From the NCBI GenBank assembly GCA_030831315.1, contig JAURLI010000049.1:26839-90838 (forward strand): a stretch of DNA of 64,000 nucleotides, given 5' to 3'. Below, one piece after another: positions 55,095 through 64,000 of this stretch. The notes under the pieces are model-generated. The model made no database searches. It saw only the letters and a list, made by a program, of their open reading frames with translations, and was not told the DNA's origin. The stretch is from Alphaproteobacteria bacterium (lineage in GTDB: Bacteria; Pseudomonadota; Alphaproteobacteria; SMXQ01). A program made the translations under genes and the position numbers. How positions within the stretch are numbered: position 1 is the stretch's first letter; the number at the start of each line of letters is the position of its first letter.

Positions 55095-56420
55095 ATGCCC
55101 CCGGATCGCACAGACGAAACGCCGCGGCCCGTCGCGCCGATCGAGGCGCGCGTCTTTATCACCGGTGCCAATCACCGCACGGCGGGACAGGAACTGCGCG
55201 ATACGCTGTTCGTCGAGGACAGGGCGTTGCCCGCCTTTTACGAGCGACTGCGCGCGGTGGGGGCCGGGGAATCCATGGTGCTGTGTACCTGCGACCGGGT
55301 CATGGTTGCGGCACTTGCCGATGACGCGGATGCGGTTGCCGCGCGTGTGCGCGGCCTTCTCGCCGAAAGTGCCGGCATCAGCGATGCCCGTATCGAGGGC
55401 GCGTTTCTGACGCTCAAGGGCGTCGATGCGCTGCAGCATCTTTTCGCCATTGCCGCGTCGCTCGAAAGCCAGGTCGTGGGCGAACCGGAAGTGCTGGGCC
55501 AGGTCAAGGAAGCCCATCGCCGTGCGGCGGAACTTGGCGCCATTGGCCCGGGGCTTCACCGTGTCCTCGATGCGGCGCTTGCCGCCGCCAAGCGGGCGCG
55601 CAGCGAGACTACAATCGGGGAAAGCGCCGTTTCGATCGTTTCCGCCGCAGCCCAGGTGGCGCGCGAGGTGCTGGGCCGTTTCGATTCCGCCCATGCGCTG
55701 ATGATCGGAGGCGCCGAAATCGGCGTCACCGTGATCGAACGGCTCAAGGCCGAGGGGCTTGCGCAAATCACCGTCGCCGACCCACTGGCCCCGCGCGGCG
55801 ATGCGCTGGCGGCGAGGTTCGGCGCCCATCGCTTGGGCATGGATGCGGTGGCTGCGGGCCTCGGCGATTTCGATATCGTGCTGACCGGCCTCGGCGCCAG
55901 CCGTCCGGCGGTCCTCGCCGCTGACGTTTCGGCCGCCTTGAAGGCCCGCCGTTACCGGCCCATGTTCGTGCTCGATGCCGCGGTGCCGCCCGATGTGGAA
56001 AAAGCCGTACGCAACCTCGATGACGCCTATCTGTTCGACCTGCACGATCTTGAGCGCATTGCCCTGACCGGACAGGAAAAACGCGGCCAGGCCGCGGCCG
56101 AGGCCCGCGCCATCGTCGAGGAAGAGGTCGGCCGGTTCGTCGCCGCCGACAGCGGCAGGCAGGCGGCACCCGTGGTCGCCGAACTGCGTCGCCATTTCGA
56201 AGAGGTGCGCGAACAGCTTCTGCTCGAGCAGCCGGGCGTCACCGCCGACGAGGCGACGCGCCTTCTCGTCAACCGGCTGCTGCATGCGCCGTCGCGCGCG
56301 CTGCGGGAAATCGCGGCGGAAACGCCTGCCGCCGAAAAGGCCGGGCGCCCCGCTGAAGCGGGACTTATACAGCGCCTGTTCGGGCTTGGCCGCAAGGCAG
56401 GCCGGGACGGCGAAAAATGA
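55095..56420 (+). CDS. hemA: Glutamyl-tRNA reductase, divergent
   Basis: A 441-residue protein with the GluTR layout: an N-terminal catalytic domain ([12 protein letters not shown]), [16 protein letters not shown], an NADPH-binding domain with IGGAEIG, and a C-terminal dimerisation helix. GluTR reduces Glu-tRNA to glutamate-1-semialdehyde, the C5 route to heme and B12. The usual S-T-C-N-R-T-E active site reads C64-T-C-D-R-V-M here: the nucleophilic cysteine (C66) is kept, the asparagine and glutamate are not. Most alphaproteobacteria make ALA with ALA synthase, so the role may be secondary. Neighbours hisS and prfA are close. Confidence 0.8.
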   Translation: MPPDRTDETPRPVAPIEARVFITGANHRTAGQELRDTLFVEDRALPAFYERLRAVGAGESMVLCTCDRVMVAALADDADAVAARVRGLLAESAGISDARIEGAFLTLKGVDALQHLFAIAASLESQVVGEPEVLGQVKEAHRRAAELGAIGPGLHRVLDAALAAAKRARSETTIGESAVSIVSAAAQVAREVLGRFDSAHALMIGGAEIGVTVIERLKAEGLAQITVADPLAPRGDALAARFGAHRLGMDAVAAGLGDFDIVLTGLGASRPAVLAADVSAALKARRYRPMFVLDAAVPPDVEKAVRNLDDAYLFDLHDLERIALTGQEKRGQAAAEARAIVEEEVGRFVAADSGRQAAPVVAELRRHFEEVREQLLLEQPGVTADEATRLLVNRLLHAPSRALREIAAETPAAEKAGRPAEAGLIQRLFGLGRKAGRDGEK

Positions 56421-56442
56421 TTGCAACCCTGGAGAACGTAAC

Positions 56443-57555
56443 GTGAGTGTGGAACAGCGTGGCAATGTCGGGTCGCTCGAGTCGATCCGCGAAAAGCTCG
56501 ACCAGGTCGTGGCGCGACACGCGACGGTGGGCGACCGCCTGGTATCGGCGGGCGATCTCGGGAACGACGAACGGCGCAAGTTGCAGAAGGAGTATTCCGA
56601 CCTTTCCGACATCGTCGCGGCCATCCAGGAATGGAACAAGTCCTGCGCGGAAATCGCGGCCCTGCGGGCGATGATCGACAGCCCGTCCGAAGATGCCGAC
56701 GTCAAGGCGATGGCGGAAGAGGACCTGGAGTCTCTGGAAGCCCGTCTGCCCGATCTCGAAAATGCCATTCAGGTCGGTCTTCTGCCCAAGGACGAGGCGG
56801 ACGAAAAGAACGCGATTCTCGAGGTGCGCGCGGGCACCGGCGGCGAGGAAGCAGCGCTTTTTGCGGCCGACCTGTTCCGCATGTACCAGCGTTACGCAGA
56901 ACTGCACCGCTGGCGCTTCGAGGTGATGGAGCTCTCCCACGCCGACAAGGGCGGCTACAAGGAAGCGACTGCCAGTATCTCGGGCGCCGCGGTGTTTGCC
57001 CGTCTCAAGTTCGAATCGGGCGTCCATCGCGTCCAGCGTGTGCCCGAAACCGAGGCCCAGGGTCGCATCCATACCTCGGCGGCGACGGTCGCGGTGCTGC
57101 CCGAAGCCGAGGAAGTGGATATCGAGATCAACGAAAAGGACCTGCGCATCGACGTCTTCCGGGCTTCCGGACCCGGCGGCCAGTCGGTCAATACGACCGA
57201 CTCGGCGGTGCGCATCACCCATATTCCGACCGGCGTCGTCGTGTCCCAGCAGGACGAAAAATCCCAGCACAAGAACAAGGCCAAGGCGATGAAGATCCTG
57301 CGTGCGCGCCTCTATGAAAAAAAGCGCGAAGAGCAGGACGCGGTACGCGCCGCCAACCGGCGTTCGCAGGTCGGCTCCGGTGACCGCTCGGAGCGTATCC
57401 GCACCTATAACTTCCCCCAGGGGCGGGTGACTGATCATCGCATCGGCCTGACCCTTCACAAGCTCGACCGCGTGATGGAAGGCGAAGCCCTCGACGAGGT
57501 CATCGACGCGCTGATTTCCCGCGACCAGGCGGCGCGACTTGCCGCCATCGAATAG
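56443..57555 (+). CDS. prfA: Peptide chain release factor 1
   Basis: A 370-residue RF1, which ends translation at UAA and UAG. The GGQ tripeptide is at 245-247 ([18 protein letters not shown]), and [23 protein letters not shown] lies in the codon-recognition domain region typical of RF1. I choose the GTG at 56443 with GGAG upstream; longer in-frame readings lie in hemA. It is slightly longer than usual because of an N-terminal extension. PrmC follows four bases after its stop, as expected since PrmC methylates the GGQ glutamine. RF1 also reads the UAG of the TipN-like gene. Confidence 0.96.
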   Translation: MSVEQRGNVGSLESIREKLDQVVARHATVGDRLVSAGDLGNDERRKLQKEYSDLSDIVAAIQEWNKSCAEIAALRAMIDSPSEDADVKAMAEEDLESLEARLPDLENAIQVGLLPKDEADEKNAILEVRAGTGGEEAALFAADLFRMYQRYAELHRWRFEVMELSHADKGGYKEATASISGAAVFARLKFESGVHRVQRVPETEAQGRIHTSAATVAVLPEAEEVDIEINEKDLRIDVFRASGPGGQSVNTTDSAVRITHIPTGVVVSQQDEKSQHKNKAKAMKILRARLYEKKREEQDAVRAANRRSQVGSGDRSERIRTYNFPQGRVTDHRIGLTLHKLDRVMEGEALDEVIDALISRDQAARLAAIE

Positions 57556-57559
57556 GCTG

Positions 57560-58483
57560 ATGATGAACACCGGCCCCGTTGCCCTTGCCGCGCTGGTCAA
57601 TGAGGCCGCGCGCCTGATCGCCGCTGCAGGGATCGAGGGGCCGCGGGGCGAGGCCACGGCCCTGGTCTGCGCCATCCTCGGCCTTGGCCGCGAGCGTCTC
57701 GTGGCGGAGCCGGAGATGGAGGTCTCCGGGACAGATGCAGAGCGGGTCCTTGTCGCCGCGCGCCGCCGCGCGGCCCATGAGCCTTTCGCCCGCATCACGG
57801 GGTGCCGCGAATTCTGGAGCCTCGATTTCTTGCTATCCCCCGACACGCTTGTGCCACGCCCGGAAACGGAAACCCTGGTTGAAGTGGCACTGGCGGCGGT
57901 TGTCGATCGTGACGCGGAAATCTCTGTCCTCGATCTCGGTACCGGTTCGGGCTGCATTCTGCTGGCGCTCCTGTCGGAATTGCCCAATGCCCATGGCATC
58001 GGCATCGACGCGGCCCCCGGCGCCGTGGCGACGGCGCGGGAAAATGCGCGGCGTCTCGGGCTCGATTCCCGCGCCGGTTTTCGCGTCGGCGACTGGGGCC
58101 TGGGCGTTGTCGGTCCTTTCGACATCATCGTGTCGAATCCGCCCTATATCGCCGAAGGCGACCGCGACACCCTCGACATCGAGGTGCGCGAGCATGACCC
58201 CGAGGCTGCCCTGTTCGCGGGCCCTGATGGGCTCGCCGCCTATCGTGCGATCATGCCGCAGCTCGATGGTTTGCTGGCCTGGGGCGGTCTCGCGGCCTTC
58301 GAATGCGGCGCGGGGCAGGCCGAAAATGTCCTGCAATTTCTGGATATCGCGGGCCTCGGCGAGACCGGTTCGCAACGCGATCTCGCGGGCCGCGAGCGCG
58401 TTGTCTGGGGCCGTCGCGAGGGCTTTAACCGTGCTTTAAGGCAAACGAAAAAAACTGTTGGAAAAGGTGGCATTCCCGTCTAG
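57560..58483 (+). CDS. prmC: Release factor glutamine methyltransferase PrmC
   Basis: A 307-residue PrmC, which N5-methylates the glutamine of the GGQ motif in release factors. The N-terminal helical domain ends near EPFARITGCREFWSLDFLL, the SAM motif is LDLGTGSGCILLALL, and the NPPY catalytic motif is at 193-196. The start is the first of two ATGs (57560, 57563). The 3' end overlaps a CtrA-like box (58425-58439). Order hisS-hemA-prfA-prmC is one row. Confidence 0.95.
   Translation: MMNTGPVALAALVNEAARLIAAAGIEGPRGEATALVCAILGLGRERLVAEPEMEVSGTDAERVLVAARRRAAHEPFARITGCREFWSLDFLLSPDTLVPRPETETLVEVALAAVVDRDAEISVLDLGTGSGCILLALLSELPNAHGIGIDAAPGAVATARENARRLGLDSRAGFRVGDWGLGVVGPFDIIVSNPPYIAEGDRDTLDIEVREHDPEAALFAGPDGLAAYRAIMPQLDGLLAWGGLAAFECGAGQAENVLQFLDIAGLGETGSQRDLAGRERVVWGRREGFNRALRQTKKTVGKGGIPV
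58425..58439 (+). promoter_or_regulatory. CtrA-consensus box upstream of the DUF4167 gene
   Basis: TTAA-CCGTGCT-TTAA, an exact match to the Caulobacter CtrA consensus TTAA-N7-TTAA, lying inside the 3' end of prmC and about 195 bases before the DUF4167 ATG. A nine-base inverted repeat AAGGCAAAC (58438) and GTTTGCCTT (58483) follows it. Confidence 0.4.
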
Positions 58484-58634
58484 TTTGCCTTTGCAGAGCG
58501 TGCACGGGAGTGCGCTGCTCTTATCCCTCAAGGATACTCCCCTTCATCGGCGGGCAGCGGTTTAAGGCTGCGGCACCGGTTTCTTCGAAGGCGTACCTGG
58601 GGACCGGCTCCCACATAACTGCGATAGAAAACGC

Positions 58635-59204
58635 ATGAGACAGGTACCGAACGGTAAGCGATCGCGTAATCGCCCTGGCCGCAACAACAACCGGCCACCG
58701 CACAACAACAATAGAAACCAGACGTTCGATTCGAGCGGCCCGGAAGGCAAGGTTCGCGGCACCGCGAATCAGGTCTACGAGAAGTATCTCGCGCTGGCTC
58801 GCGATGCGTCGTCCTCGGGCGATCGCGTGATGGCGGAAAACTTCTTCCAGCACGCCGAGCACTATTTCCGCATCATGCTTGCCAGCGGCCAGCAGATGCG
58901 CCCCCGTCCGATGGACGGTTTCGGCGGCGATGGTTTCGAAGGCGAAGGGGTCGAAGGACAGGACGGCCAGCCGTTCCCCGGCGATCAGCCCCAGCCTCAG
59001 GCCCAGCCCCAGCCGGTTGCGCATGCCGGTGGAAACGGCAACGGGGCGGCGGTCGAACCGCAGGAAGCGGCGCCCCCGCCGGTGGCTGAACGTCGGCCCG
59101 AAACGCCGGCCGAGCTTGCCCAGGCGGCGGCGGCCAATTCCGATGATCGCAATCGTGAACGTGTACGTCGCCCCCGTCGCGGTAGCGCGCCGGCCGAGGC
59201 CTGA
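58635..59204 (+). CDS. DUF4167 family protein
   Basis: A 189-residue protein of the alphaproteobacterial DUF4167 family. The N-terminus is basic and asparagine-rich (SRNRPGRNNNRPPHNNNRN), followed by the family core FDSSGPEGKVRGTANQVYEKYLALARDASSSGDRVMAENFFQHAEHYFRI with helix-pair character. The rest is disordered, Gln/Pro/Gly-rich. Such a basic, disordered N-terminus suggests nucleic-acid binding; the function is not known. In related genomes it sits between prmC and clpB; here two glycosyltransferase genes separate it from clpB. Confidence 0.88.
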   Translation: MRQVPNGKRSRNRPGRNNNRPPHNNNRNQTFDSSGPEGKVRGTANQVYEKYLALARDASSSGDRVMAENFFQHAEHYFRIMLASGQQMRPRPMDGFGGDGFEGEGVEGQDGQPFPGDQPQPQAQPQPVAHAGGNGNGAAVEPQEAAPPPVAERRPETPAELAQAAAANSDDRNRERVRRPRRGSAPAEA

Positions 59205-59377
59205 CGTCGAGGTTGCGAATTATTTTTGTGGTCGTTGTGGCCCTGCGGTGGCTTGGCATATCGTGTCAGGCGACGGCGGCCACTGGCGCATGGTGAAGGC
59301 TTGGAAAGCTGCCGCCCTCACAGGTCGGGTGGTTTGATCCGTGAGCGCAAAAATTGCCGAAAGAAGGCAACTGGATC

Positions 59378-60322
59378 ATGGCCCCCGCCAGCCCACGTTA
59401 CGACAATGTCGCGGTTTTGATCCCTTGCTTCAATGAAGCCCAAACCGTGGGCGCCTGTGTTCGCAAATTTCGCGAACATCTGCCTGGCGCCGTAATCTAC
59501 GTCTACGACAACAATTCAACCGACGGCACGGCCGAGCAAGCGCGCGCCGAAGGCGCGATCGTGCGAAACGAGTTGCTACAGGGCAAGGGCAATGTCGTTC
59601 GGCGGATGTTCGCCGATATCGATGCGGATGTTTACATTCTGGTCGATGGGGACGCGACCTACGATGCGTCGGCTTCTCCCGCGCTCGTGTCCGGAGTGGT
59701 CCGTGAAAACTGCGACATGGTCGTCGCAAGGCGTCTTGCCCCACAGGCCGAGGCCTATCGCCGGGGGCATCGCGCGGGGAACTGGTTGCTGACCGCTATG
59801 TTGCGGCTGATTTTCGGTGATGTTTTCAAGGATGCTCTGTCCGGTTACCGCGCGTTTTCCCGTCGCTTCGTGAAGTCCTTTCCGGGGATTGCATCGGGTT
59901 TTGAGATCGAGGTCGAGCTTGCGATCCACGCCTTGAGTCTGCGTTTGCCGGTATTCGAGGTCGATGTGCGTTACGCGGCCCGCCCCGAGGGCTCGGCGAG
60001 CAAATTGAGCACATGGCGGGACGGTTTCCGGATCATGTGGACGATCCTTCGCTTCTTCCGGGCCGAGCGACCCCTTGGGTTTTTCGGTGTCATTGCGATC
60101 GCGTTGGCCGTGATCTCTCTGGCGCTGGGTATTCCTCTCGTTGTCACCTTCGTTGAAACCGGACTGGTGCCGCGGTTGCCGACGGCGGTGTTGGCTGCAT
60201 CCACGATGACTCTTGCTGTTCTGAGCCTGATGTGCGGGTTCATACTGGACACGGTCAGTCGAGGACGCCGTGAAATGAAGAGGCTGATGTACCTGTCCAT
60301 CCCGCGCACGTCCGGAAAATGA
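59378..60322 (+). CDS. GT2 polyprenyl-phosphate glycosyltransferase (GtrB-like)
   Basis: A 314-residue glycosyltransferase family 2 enzyme of the DPM1/GtrB type. The nucleotide-binding N-terminus is VAVLIPCFNEAQTV, the metal motif is VDGDATYD near residue 100, and LSGYRAFSRRFV is typical of the acceptor side. Two C-terminal hydrophobic helices (about 235-257 and 268-290) anchor it. It should transfer a sugar to a polyprenyl-phosphate carrier on the cytoplasmic face. I use ATG 59378. It overlaps the GtrA/GT-C gene (ATGA), so the two work as a unit. Confidence 0.85.
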   Translation: MAPASPRYDNVAVLIPCFNEAQTVGACVRKFREHLPGAVIYVYDNNSTDGTAEQARAEGAIVRNELLQGKGNVVRRMFADIDADVYILVDGDATYDASASPALVSGVVRENCDMVVARRLAPQAEAYRRGHRAGNWLLTAMLRLIFGDVFKDALSGYRAFSRRFVKSFPGIASGFEIEVELAIHALSLRLPVFEVDVRYAARPEGSASKLSTWRDGFRIMWTILRFFRAERPLGFFGVIAIALAVISLALGIPLVVTFVETGLVPRLPTAVLAASTMTLAVLSLMCGFILDTVSRGRREMKRLMYLSIPRTSGK

Positions 60323-62124
60323 TCGCGTCTGCCCTGAGAACCTTGGGATCCAAAAGTACTTTCGTGCGGTTTTGCGCGGCGGGGGCGATCGGGTTCGTGG
60401 TCGATGCCGGCCTCGTGCAGGCGTTGGTGAGCTTGTTTGAGGCCCCGCCGGTTCCGACGCGCTTCGTCTCGTTTACCCTTGCGGCCACGGTAACCTGGCA
60501 AATCAACCGGAGACTCACATTCGTCGGCGCGCATTTGGGATCGGCGCCGCGGCAATGGTTCCGATACCTGAGTGTGAATGCGGTGGGGGCCGGGGTAAAT
60601 CTGGCGCTTTACACGCTGCTCGTCATCAACAGCAGCTTCCTGGCACGGTATCCTTTCGCCGCAGTGTTGGCGGCTTCCGCTGCAGCGCTCATCATTAATT
60701 TCACCGCGTCCAAGCGCTACGTTTTTGTGCCGTCGGTGCCGCTTGGCGCCGAGCAGCGCAGACGTCGGCGGATCGTCTTTTGCGCCATCGCAATTTTTGC
60801 TGCCGTGCTTGCCATTCAGGGCATGCGGACCAAAAACTGGACGCCCGTCTCCGACGAGAACGATTATCTGGCGTACGCATACGGCATGCTGCACCATGGC
60901 GTTTATGGTCTGTCTTTCGGTGAGGGGAGGCCGGCACCCAGCTTTTTCCGCGAGCCGGGGTTGCCGCTTCTCGTCGCCGCGGTGATGGCTGTCGATCCCA
61001 CGCTTCGCGGTGTCTCCCCAGCTTGCTGGCTAGGCAAGCCGCCGGCCTGCGATACCCGGCCGTACCGATCCCTGCAATGGTTGAACGTCTTGCTGGTCGC
61101 ATTGACCGCATTGGCAGCTGGAAGGACGGCGTTCCTACTCAGCGGCAACTGGATCGTGGGCTTGGTGGGGGCCGGGGCCATTGCGCTGAACATCCAGGTT
61201 CAGGCGATTCGTTATTCCATCATGTCCGACTATCTTGCGATGTTGTTGGCGGCGCTGATCGCCTGGCTGGCGGTCGTGGCTCTCCGGTCGCAAAGCAGGC
61301 ATGCGGCTGCCGGCTGCGGGCTGGCGCTTGCGGCGCTGGTGCTGACCAAGGCTGTATTCCTGTATTTTCTTGTCTTTGCGATCGTTGCGGTCGTTGGTTT
61401 CGCGGTTTTTCGTTCGCTGCGTCCCGTATGGATTGCAGCGTCGGTTTTCATCGTTGCGGCTTCCGCGCCGGTTCTGGGCTGGATGGCCTATCACAAGGCG
61501 TCGGGCGGCTCCTTCGCCATCGTCGATTCTATGCGCAGCGCCATTGCCCTCAGCGGGCGGGAGCGATTCAACGACATGACGGCACCGGAATGGGCGACGT
61601 CTTTTCTCTGGTGGACCAGGGCTGTCGGCGACAACATCGCCCGTCGCCATCTTCCCGCTGATTTGCACCGCCGCATCGATGATGGCAACAAGGACAGCCT
61701 CTTCCAGTCGGGCGAGGCTCGCTTTTATTCCCTGCGCGATGCCCGCATGAAACAGCCGGGTATCGGCATCAAGGTAGCCGATACGGCAGTCATGCGCGAC
61801 ATGGCGGGCCGGATTCTGGATCGGCCTTTCAAGCATCTGGCCGTCAGCCTGCCGCTTGCCTACAGGGGCATCTGGATCGACGAATTCGCGGTATTGTCCG
61901 TGCCGTCACTTTTTGTGGTCCTGATCATGGCGCTGCGAAGGCGGCAATGGACGACCCTGGCCGTATTCAGTCCGGGTCTTTATTCCCTGATGATATACCC
62001 GCTGGCGAGCGTGAACCTTCCCCGCTACCAGATGACGGCAGTCCCGTTGTTGGCCTTGGTCCTGGCGCTTGCCGTCGGCCTGTATCTCGATCGCCGGAAG
62101 GCGCGGCGTCAGATCGCCAACTAG
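60319..62124 (+). CDS. GtrA domain fused to GT-C glycosyltransferase
   Basis: A 601-residue polytopic protein. Residues about 15-135 match the GtrA family (four helices; VRFCAAGAIGFVVDAGLV, VTWQINRRLTF), the putative flippase of glycosylated polyprenyl phosphate. The remainder is a GT-C type transferase with about nine to ten helices and the acidic first loop TPVSDENDYLAYA (around 175-187) expected for GT39/ArnT-like enzymes. Together with the upstream GT2 enzyme it rebuilds a gtrA-gtrB-gtr glycan-modifying set in two genes. The acceptor (O-antigen, teichoic-like or protein glycan) cannot be read. The base composition is a little lower in GC than the neighbours. Confidence 0.8.
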   Translation: MIASALRTLGSKSTFVRFCAAGAIGFVVDAGLVQALVSLFEAPPVPTRFVSFTLAATVTWQINRRLTFVGAHLGSAPRQWFRYLSVNAVGAGVNLALYTLLVINSSFLARYPFAAVLAASAAALIINFTASKRYVFVPSVPLGAEQRRRRRIVFCAIAIFAAVLAIQGMRTKNWTPVSDENDYLAYAYGMLHHGVYGLSFGEGRPAPSFFREPGLPLLVAAVMAVDPTLRGVSPACWLGKPPACDTRPYRSLQWLNVLLVALTALAAGRTAFLLSGNWIVGLVGAGAIALNIQVQAIRYSIMSDYLAMLLAALIAWLAVVALRSQSRHAAAGCGLALAALVLTKAVFLYFLVFAIVAVVGFAVFRSLRPVWIAASVFIVAASAPVLGWMAYHKASGGSFAIVDSMRSAIALSGRERFNDMTAPEWATSFLWWTRAVGDNIARRHLPADLHRRIDDGNKDSLFQSGEARFYSLRDARMKQPGIGIKVADTAVMRDMAGRILDRPFKHLAVSLPLAYRGIWIDEFAVLSVPSLFVVLIMALRRRQWTTLAVFSPGLYSLMIYPLASVNLPRYQMTAVPLLALVLALAVGLYLDRRKARRQIAN

Positions 62125-62144
62125 CCCCTTCCTGCCGCGCCCCT

Positions 62145-62172
62145 CTTGCCCCGGCGGAATTTCGACCCATAT
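62145..62172 (+). promoter_or_regulatory. RpoH-type heat-shock promoter of clpB
   Basis: CTTG (62145-62148), 17 bases, CCCATAT (62166-62172). This fits the alphaproteobacterial sigma-32 pattern (CTTG, about 17, C-Y-T/C-A-T-n-T). The start would fall near 62180, with a leader of about 110 bases to clpB. Confidence 0.65.
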
Positions 62173-62179
62173 AGCCAAT

Positions 62180-62204
62180 AGCCCTTGTAATCCGGGGGCT
62201 TTTT
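62180..62204 (+). terminator. Weak terminator-like hairpin after the GT-C gene
   Basis: AGCCC (62180-62184) pairs with GGGCT (62196-62200), followed by TTTT. The stem is only five bases and it begins at the predicted clpB transcription start, so it may act on the clpB leader instead. Confidence 0.35.
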
Positions 62205-62290
62205 AACGGTTCCACAACCCCGGGCCGCGAAGATCGCGGCCGAGCGCTGCCCAATCGGGGGCGCGAGGGGCCGGAGACTGAGGAAGACAT

Positions 62291-64000
62291 ATGGATTTCG
62301 AAAAACTGTCCGAGCGCGTGCGTGGTTTCGTCCAGGCGGCCCAGACCAAGGCCGCCGGGCTCAAGCACCAGGAACTCTCCCCCGAACATCTGCTCAAGGT
62401 CCTGCTCGAGGACGAGGAAGGGCTTTGCGCCAACCTGATGCAGGCGGCTGGCGCCGATGCCAAGGCGGCGCAAGCAGCCGTCGACGCCGAGCTTGCCCGC
62501 CGTCCCAAGGTGGAAGGGCCGGGTGCATCGCAGGTTTATCTGGGCCGTGCCCTTGCCGCCGTGTTCGAGAGTGCCGCCGAGATCGCCAAGAAGTCGGGCG
62601 ACAGTTTCGTCACCGTCGAGCGCATCCTGCTGGCGCTGGCCATGGCCGCCGGCACGCCCGCGGCGAAAATCCTCAAGGATGCGGGATTGACCCCGCAGGC
62701 GCTCAACTCCGCCATCAATGACCTGCGCAAGGGCCGCACAGCCGATACGGCGAGCGCCGAGCAGGGCTATGACGCGCTCAAGAAATACGCGCGCGACCTG
62801 ACGGCGATCGCCCGCGAGGGCAAGCTTGATCCCGTCATCGGGCGCGACGACGAAATCCGCCGCACCATCCAGGTGCTGTCGCGGCGCACCAAGAACAACC
62901 CGGTGCTGATCGGCGAGCCGGGTGTCGGCAAGACTGCCATCGCCGAAGGTCTCAGCTTGCGCATCGTCAACGGCGACGTGCCCGAAGGCCTCAAGCGCAA
63001 GCGGCTGCTGTCGCTCGATCTCGGTGCGCTGATCGCCGGTGCCAAGTTTCGCGGTGAATTCGAAGAACGCCTCAAGGCCGTGCTGCAGGAAATCTCTGCC
63101 GCGGGCGGCGAGGTCATCCTGTTCATCGACGAATTGCACACCCTTGTCGGCGCGGGCGCAGCCGAAGGCGCGATGGACGCCTCCAACATGCTCAAGCCCG
63201 CGCTCGCGCGTGGCGAGCTGCATTGTGTCGGCGCCACGACCCTCGATGAATATCGCAAGCATATCGAAAAGGATGCGGCCCTTGCACGGCGCTTCCAGCC
63301 GCTGCTGGTCAGCGAACCGACGGTGGAAGACACCATTTCGATCCTGCGCGGCATCAAGGAAAAATACGAACTGCACCACGGCGTGCGTATTTCCGATTCG
63401 TCCCTGGTGGCGGCGGCGACGCTTTCAAACCGCTATATCGCCGACCGCTTCCTGCCGGACAAGGCCATCGACCTCATGGACGAGGCGGCGAGCCGGTTGC
63501 GCATGGAAGTCGATTCGAAGCCCGAAGACATCGATGAACTGGACCGGCGCATCATCCAGCTCAAGATCGAGCGCGAGGCCCTGCGCAAGGAAGATGACGC
63601 GGCATCGCGCGACCGGCTGGTTGCGCTGGAGAAGGACCTCACGGACCTTGAAGCGAAGTCGAAGGCCCTGACCGCCGCCTGGCAGGCGGGCAAGGAAAAG
63701 CTCGCTTCTGCTCACAAGATCAAGGAGGAGCTCGACAAGGCGCGCTCCGAGCTTGAGATCGCGAGCCGCGAGGGCAACCTCGCGCGCGCGGGCGAGCTGA
63801 CCTATGGCGTCATTCCCGAGCTGGAGAAGAAGCTCAAGTCGGGGGAAGGCGAGGGCAGTGCCGTGAAGGAGGAAGTCTCGCCCGAGAACATCGCCTCCGT
63901 CGTATCGCGCTGGACCGGCATCCCCGTCGACAAGATGCTGGAAGGCGAACGCGACAAGCTCCTGCACATGGAAGAAAAGCTGGGCCAACGGGTGATCGGC
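62291..64000 (+). CDS. clpB: ATP-dependent chaperone ClpB, C-terminus beyond window
   Basis: The first 570 residues of ClpB (usual length about 860). The Hsp100 disaggregase works with DnaK on heat-aggregated proteins. It begins [19 protein letters not shown] with the N-domain (about 1-145), then NBD1 with Walker [13 protein letters not shown] and Walker [16 protein letters not shown]. The arginine fingers lie in [11 protein letters not shown], and the coiled-coil middle domain spans about 405-525. The visible end enters NBD2 ([15 protein letters not shown]). GAGGAAG precedes the start. A sigma-32-type promoter lies upstream. Confidence 0.97.
   Translation, partial: MDFEKLSERVRGFVQAAQTKAAGLKHQELSPEHLLKVLLEDEEGLCANLMQAAGADAKAAQAAVDAELARRPKVEGPGASQVYLGRALAAVFESAAEIAKKSGDSFVTVERILLALAMAAGTPAAKILKDAGLTPQALNSAINDLRKGRTADTASAEQGYDALKKYARDLTAIAREGKLDPVIGRDDEIRRTIQVLSRRTKNNPVLIGEPGVGKTAIAEGLSLRIVNGDVPEGLKRKRLLSLDLGALIAGAKFRGEFEERLKAVLQEISAAGGEVILFIDELHTLVGAGAAEGAMDASNMLKPALARGELHCVGATTLDEYRKHIEKDAALARRFQPLLVSEPTVEDTISILRGIKEKYELHHGVRISDSSLVAAATLSNRYIADRFLPDKAIDLMDEAASRLRMEVDSKPEDIDELDRRIIQLKIEREALRKEDDAASRDRLVALEKDLTDLEAKSKALTAAWQAGKEKLASAHKIKEELDKARSELEIASREGNLARAGELTYGVIPELEKKLKSGEGEGSAVKEEVSPENIASVVSRWTGIPVDKMLEGERDKLLHMEEKLGQRVIG

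Noticed and set aside
53808..56768. A 986-codon open frame on the minus strand opposite hisS, hemA and prfA
   Set aside because: Shadow of three well-supported plus-strand genes; no domain or ribosome site.
1..64000. tRNA, rRNA, CRISPR, insertion sequence or riboswitch
   Set aside because: I scanned the intergenic regions for tRNA T-arm patterns, direct-repeat arrays and transposase genes and saw none; no structured leader resembling cobalamin or SAM riboswitches stood out near cobT or the amino-acid genes.

Overview
The window is GC-rich, densely coded bacterial chromosome with no RNA genes, insertion sequences, prophage or CRISPR. It looks like a free-living alphaproteobacterium of the Rhodospirillales type. 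The evidence is the family content: class I lysyl-tRNA synthetase, cobST with a J-domain gene and bolA, DUF1178, DUF2889, DUF4167 and RHH_4 proteins, the block hisS-hemA-prfA-prmC, and TipF/TipN-like polarity proteins. The assignment rests on remembered families and gene order, not on a search. No gene-free stretch exceeds 300 bases.

Layout. 1-8.9 kb: an unknown truncated gene, an MFS transporter and DinG-like helicase (minus), lysS (plus), a DedA protein and class IV aminotransferase (minus), and pyrD. 9.0-14.3 kb: a cell-pole cluster with a degenerate EAL protein like TipF, a HAD hydrolase, a large membrane coiled-coil protein like TipN that carries an in-frame TAG, and a two-helix ion channel. 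14.4-21.5 kb: rpmB, an exported dienelactone hydrolase, cobT-cobS-J-domain-EamA transporter, bolA, then an AT-rich gap and a ribbon-helix-helix gene. 21.5-25.3 kb: DUF2889, then aroK-aroB-CNNM/CorC. 25.5-29.6 kb: a tiny membrane protein coupled to an exported helical-repeat protein, then xerD and accA. 29.6-35.5 kb: secA, with divergent parvulin PPIase-argJ-mutT, and a cytochrome c. 35.6-41.7 kb: a methyltransferase, a 983-residue cytosolic c-di-GMP protein with a solute-binding domain, and comF-grxC-nitrilase. 41.7-46.6 kb: cysH-cysD-cysN with an AT-rich promoter, DUF1178 with an unknown partner, and ubiG. 46.8-58.5 kb: lysC, NMO/FabK-like, ptsP, rodZ, ispG, hisS, hemA, prfA and prmC, all on the plus strand. 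58.6-64 kb: DUF4167, a GT2 glycosyltransferase, a GtrA/GT-C fusion, and clpB running off the right edge.

Working together. Most genes are core: translation (lysS, hisS, rpmB, prfA, prmC), amino acids (lysC, argJ, aroK/aroB, sulfate assimilation), tetrapyrrole and isoprenoid precursors (hemA, ispG, ubiG), secretion (secA) and stress (clpB with a good RpoH-type promoter). The accessory points most worth attention are the polarity cluster with its amber codon, the cytosolic AmiC-like/PAS/GGDEF/EAL sensor, the GT2 plus GtrA/GT-C pair lying between DUF4167 and clpB, the divergent glutamyl-tRNA reductase, and CtrA-like boxes upstream of the TipF-like and DUF4167 genes. Promoter, operator and CtrA calls are pattern readings only.
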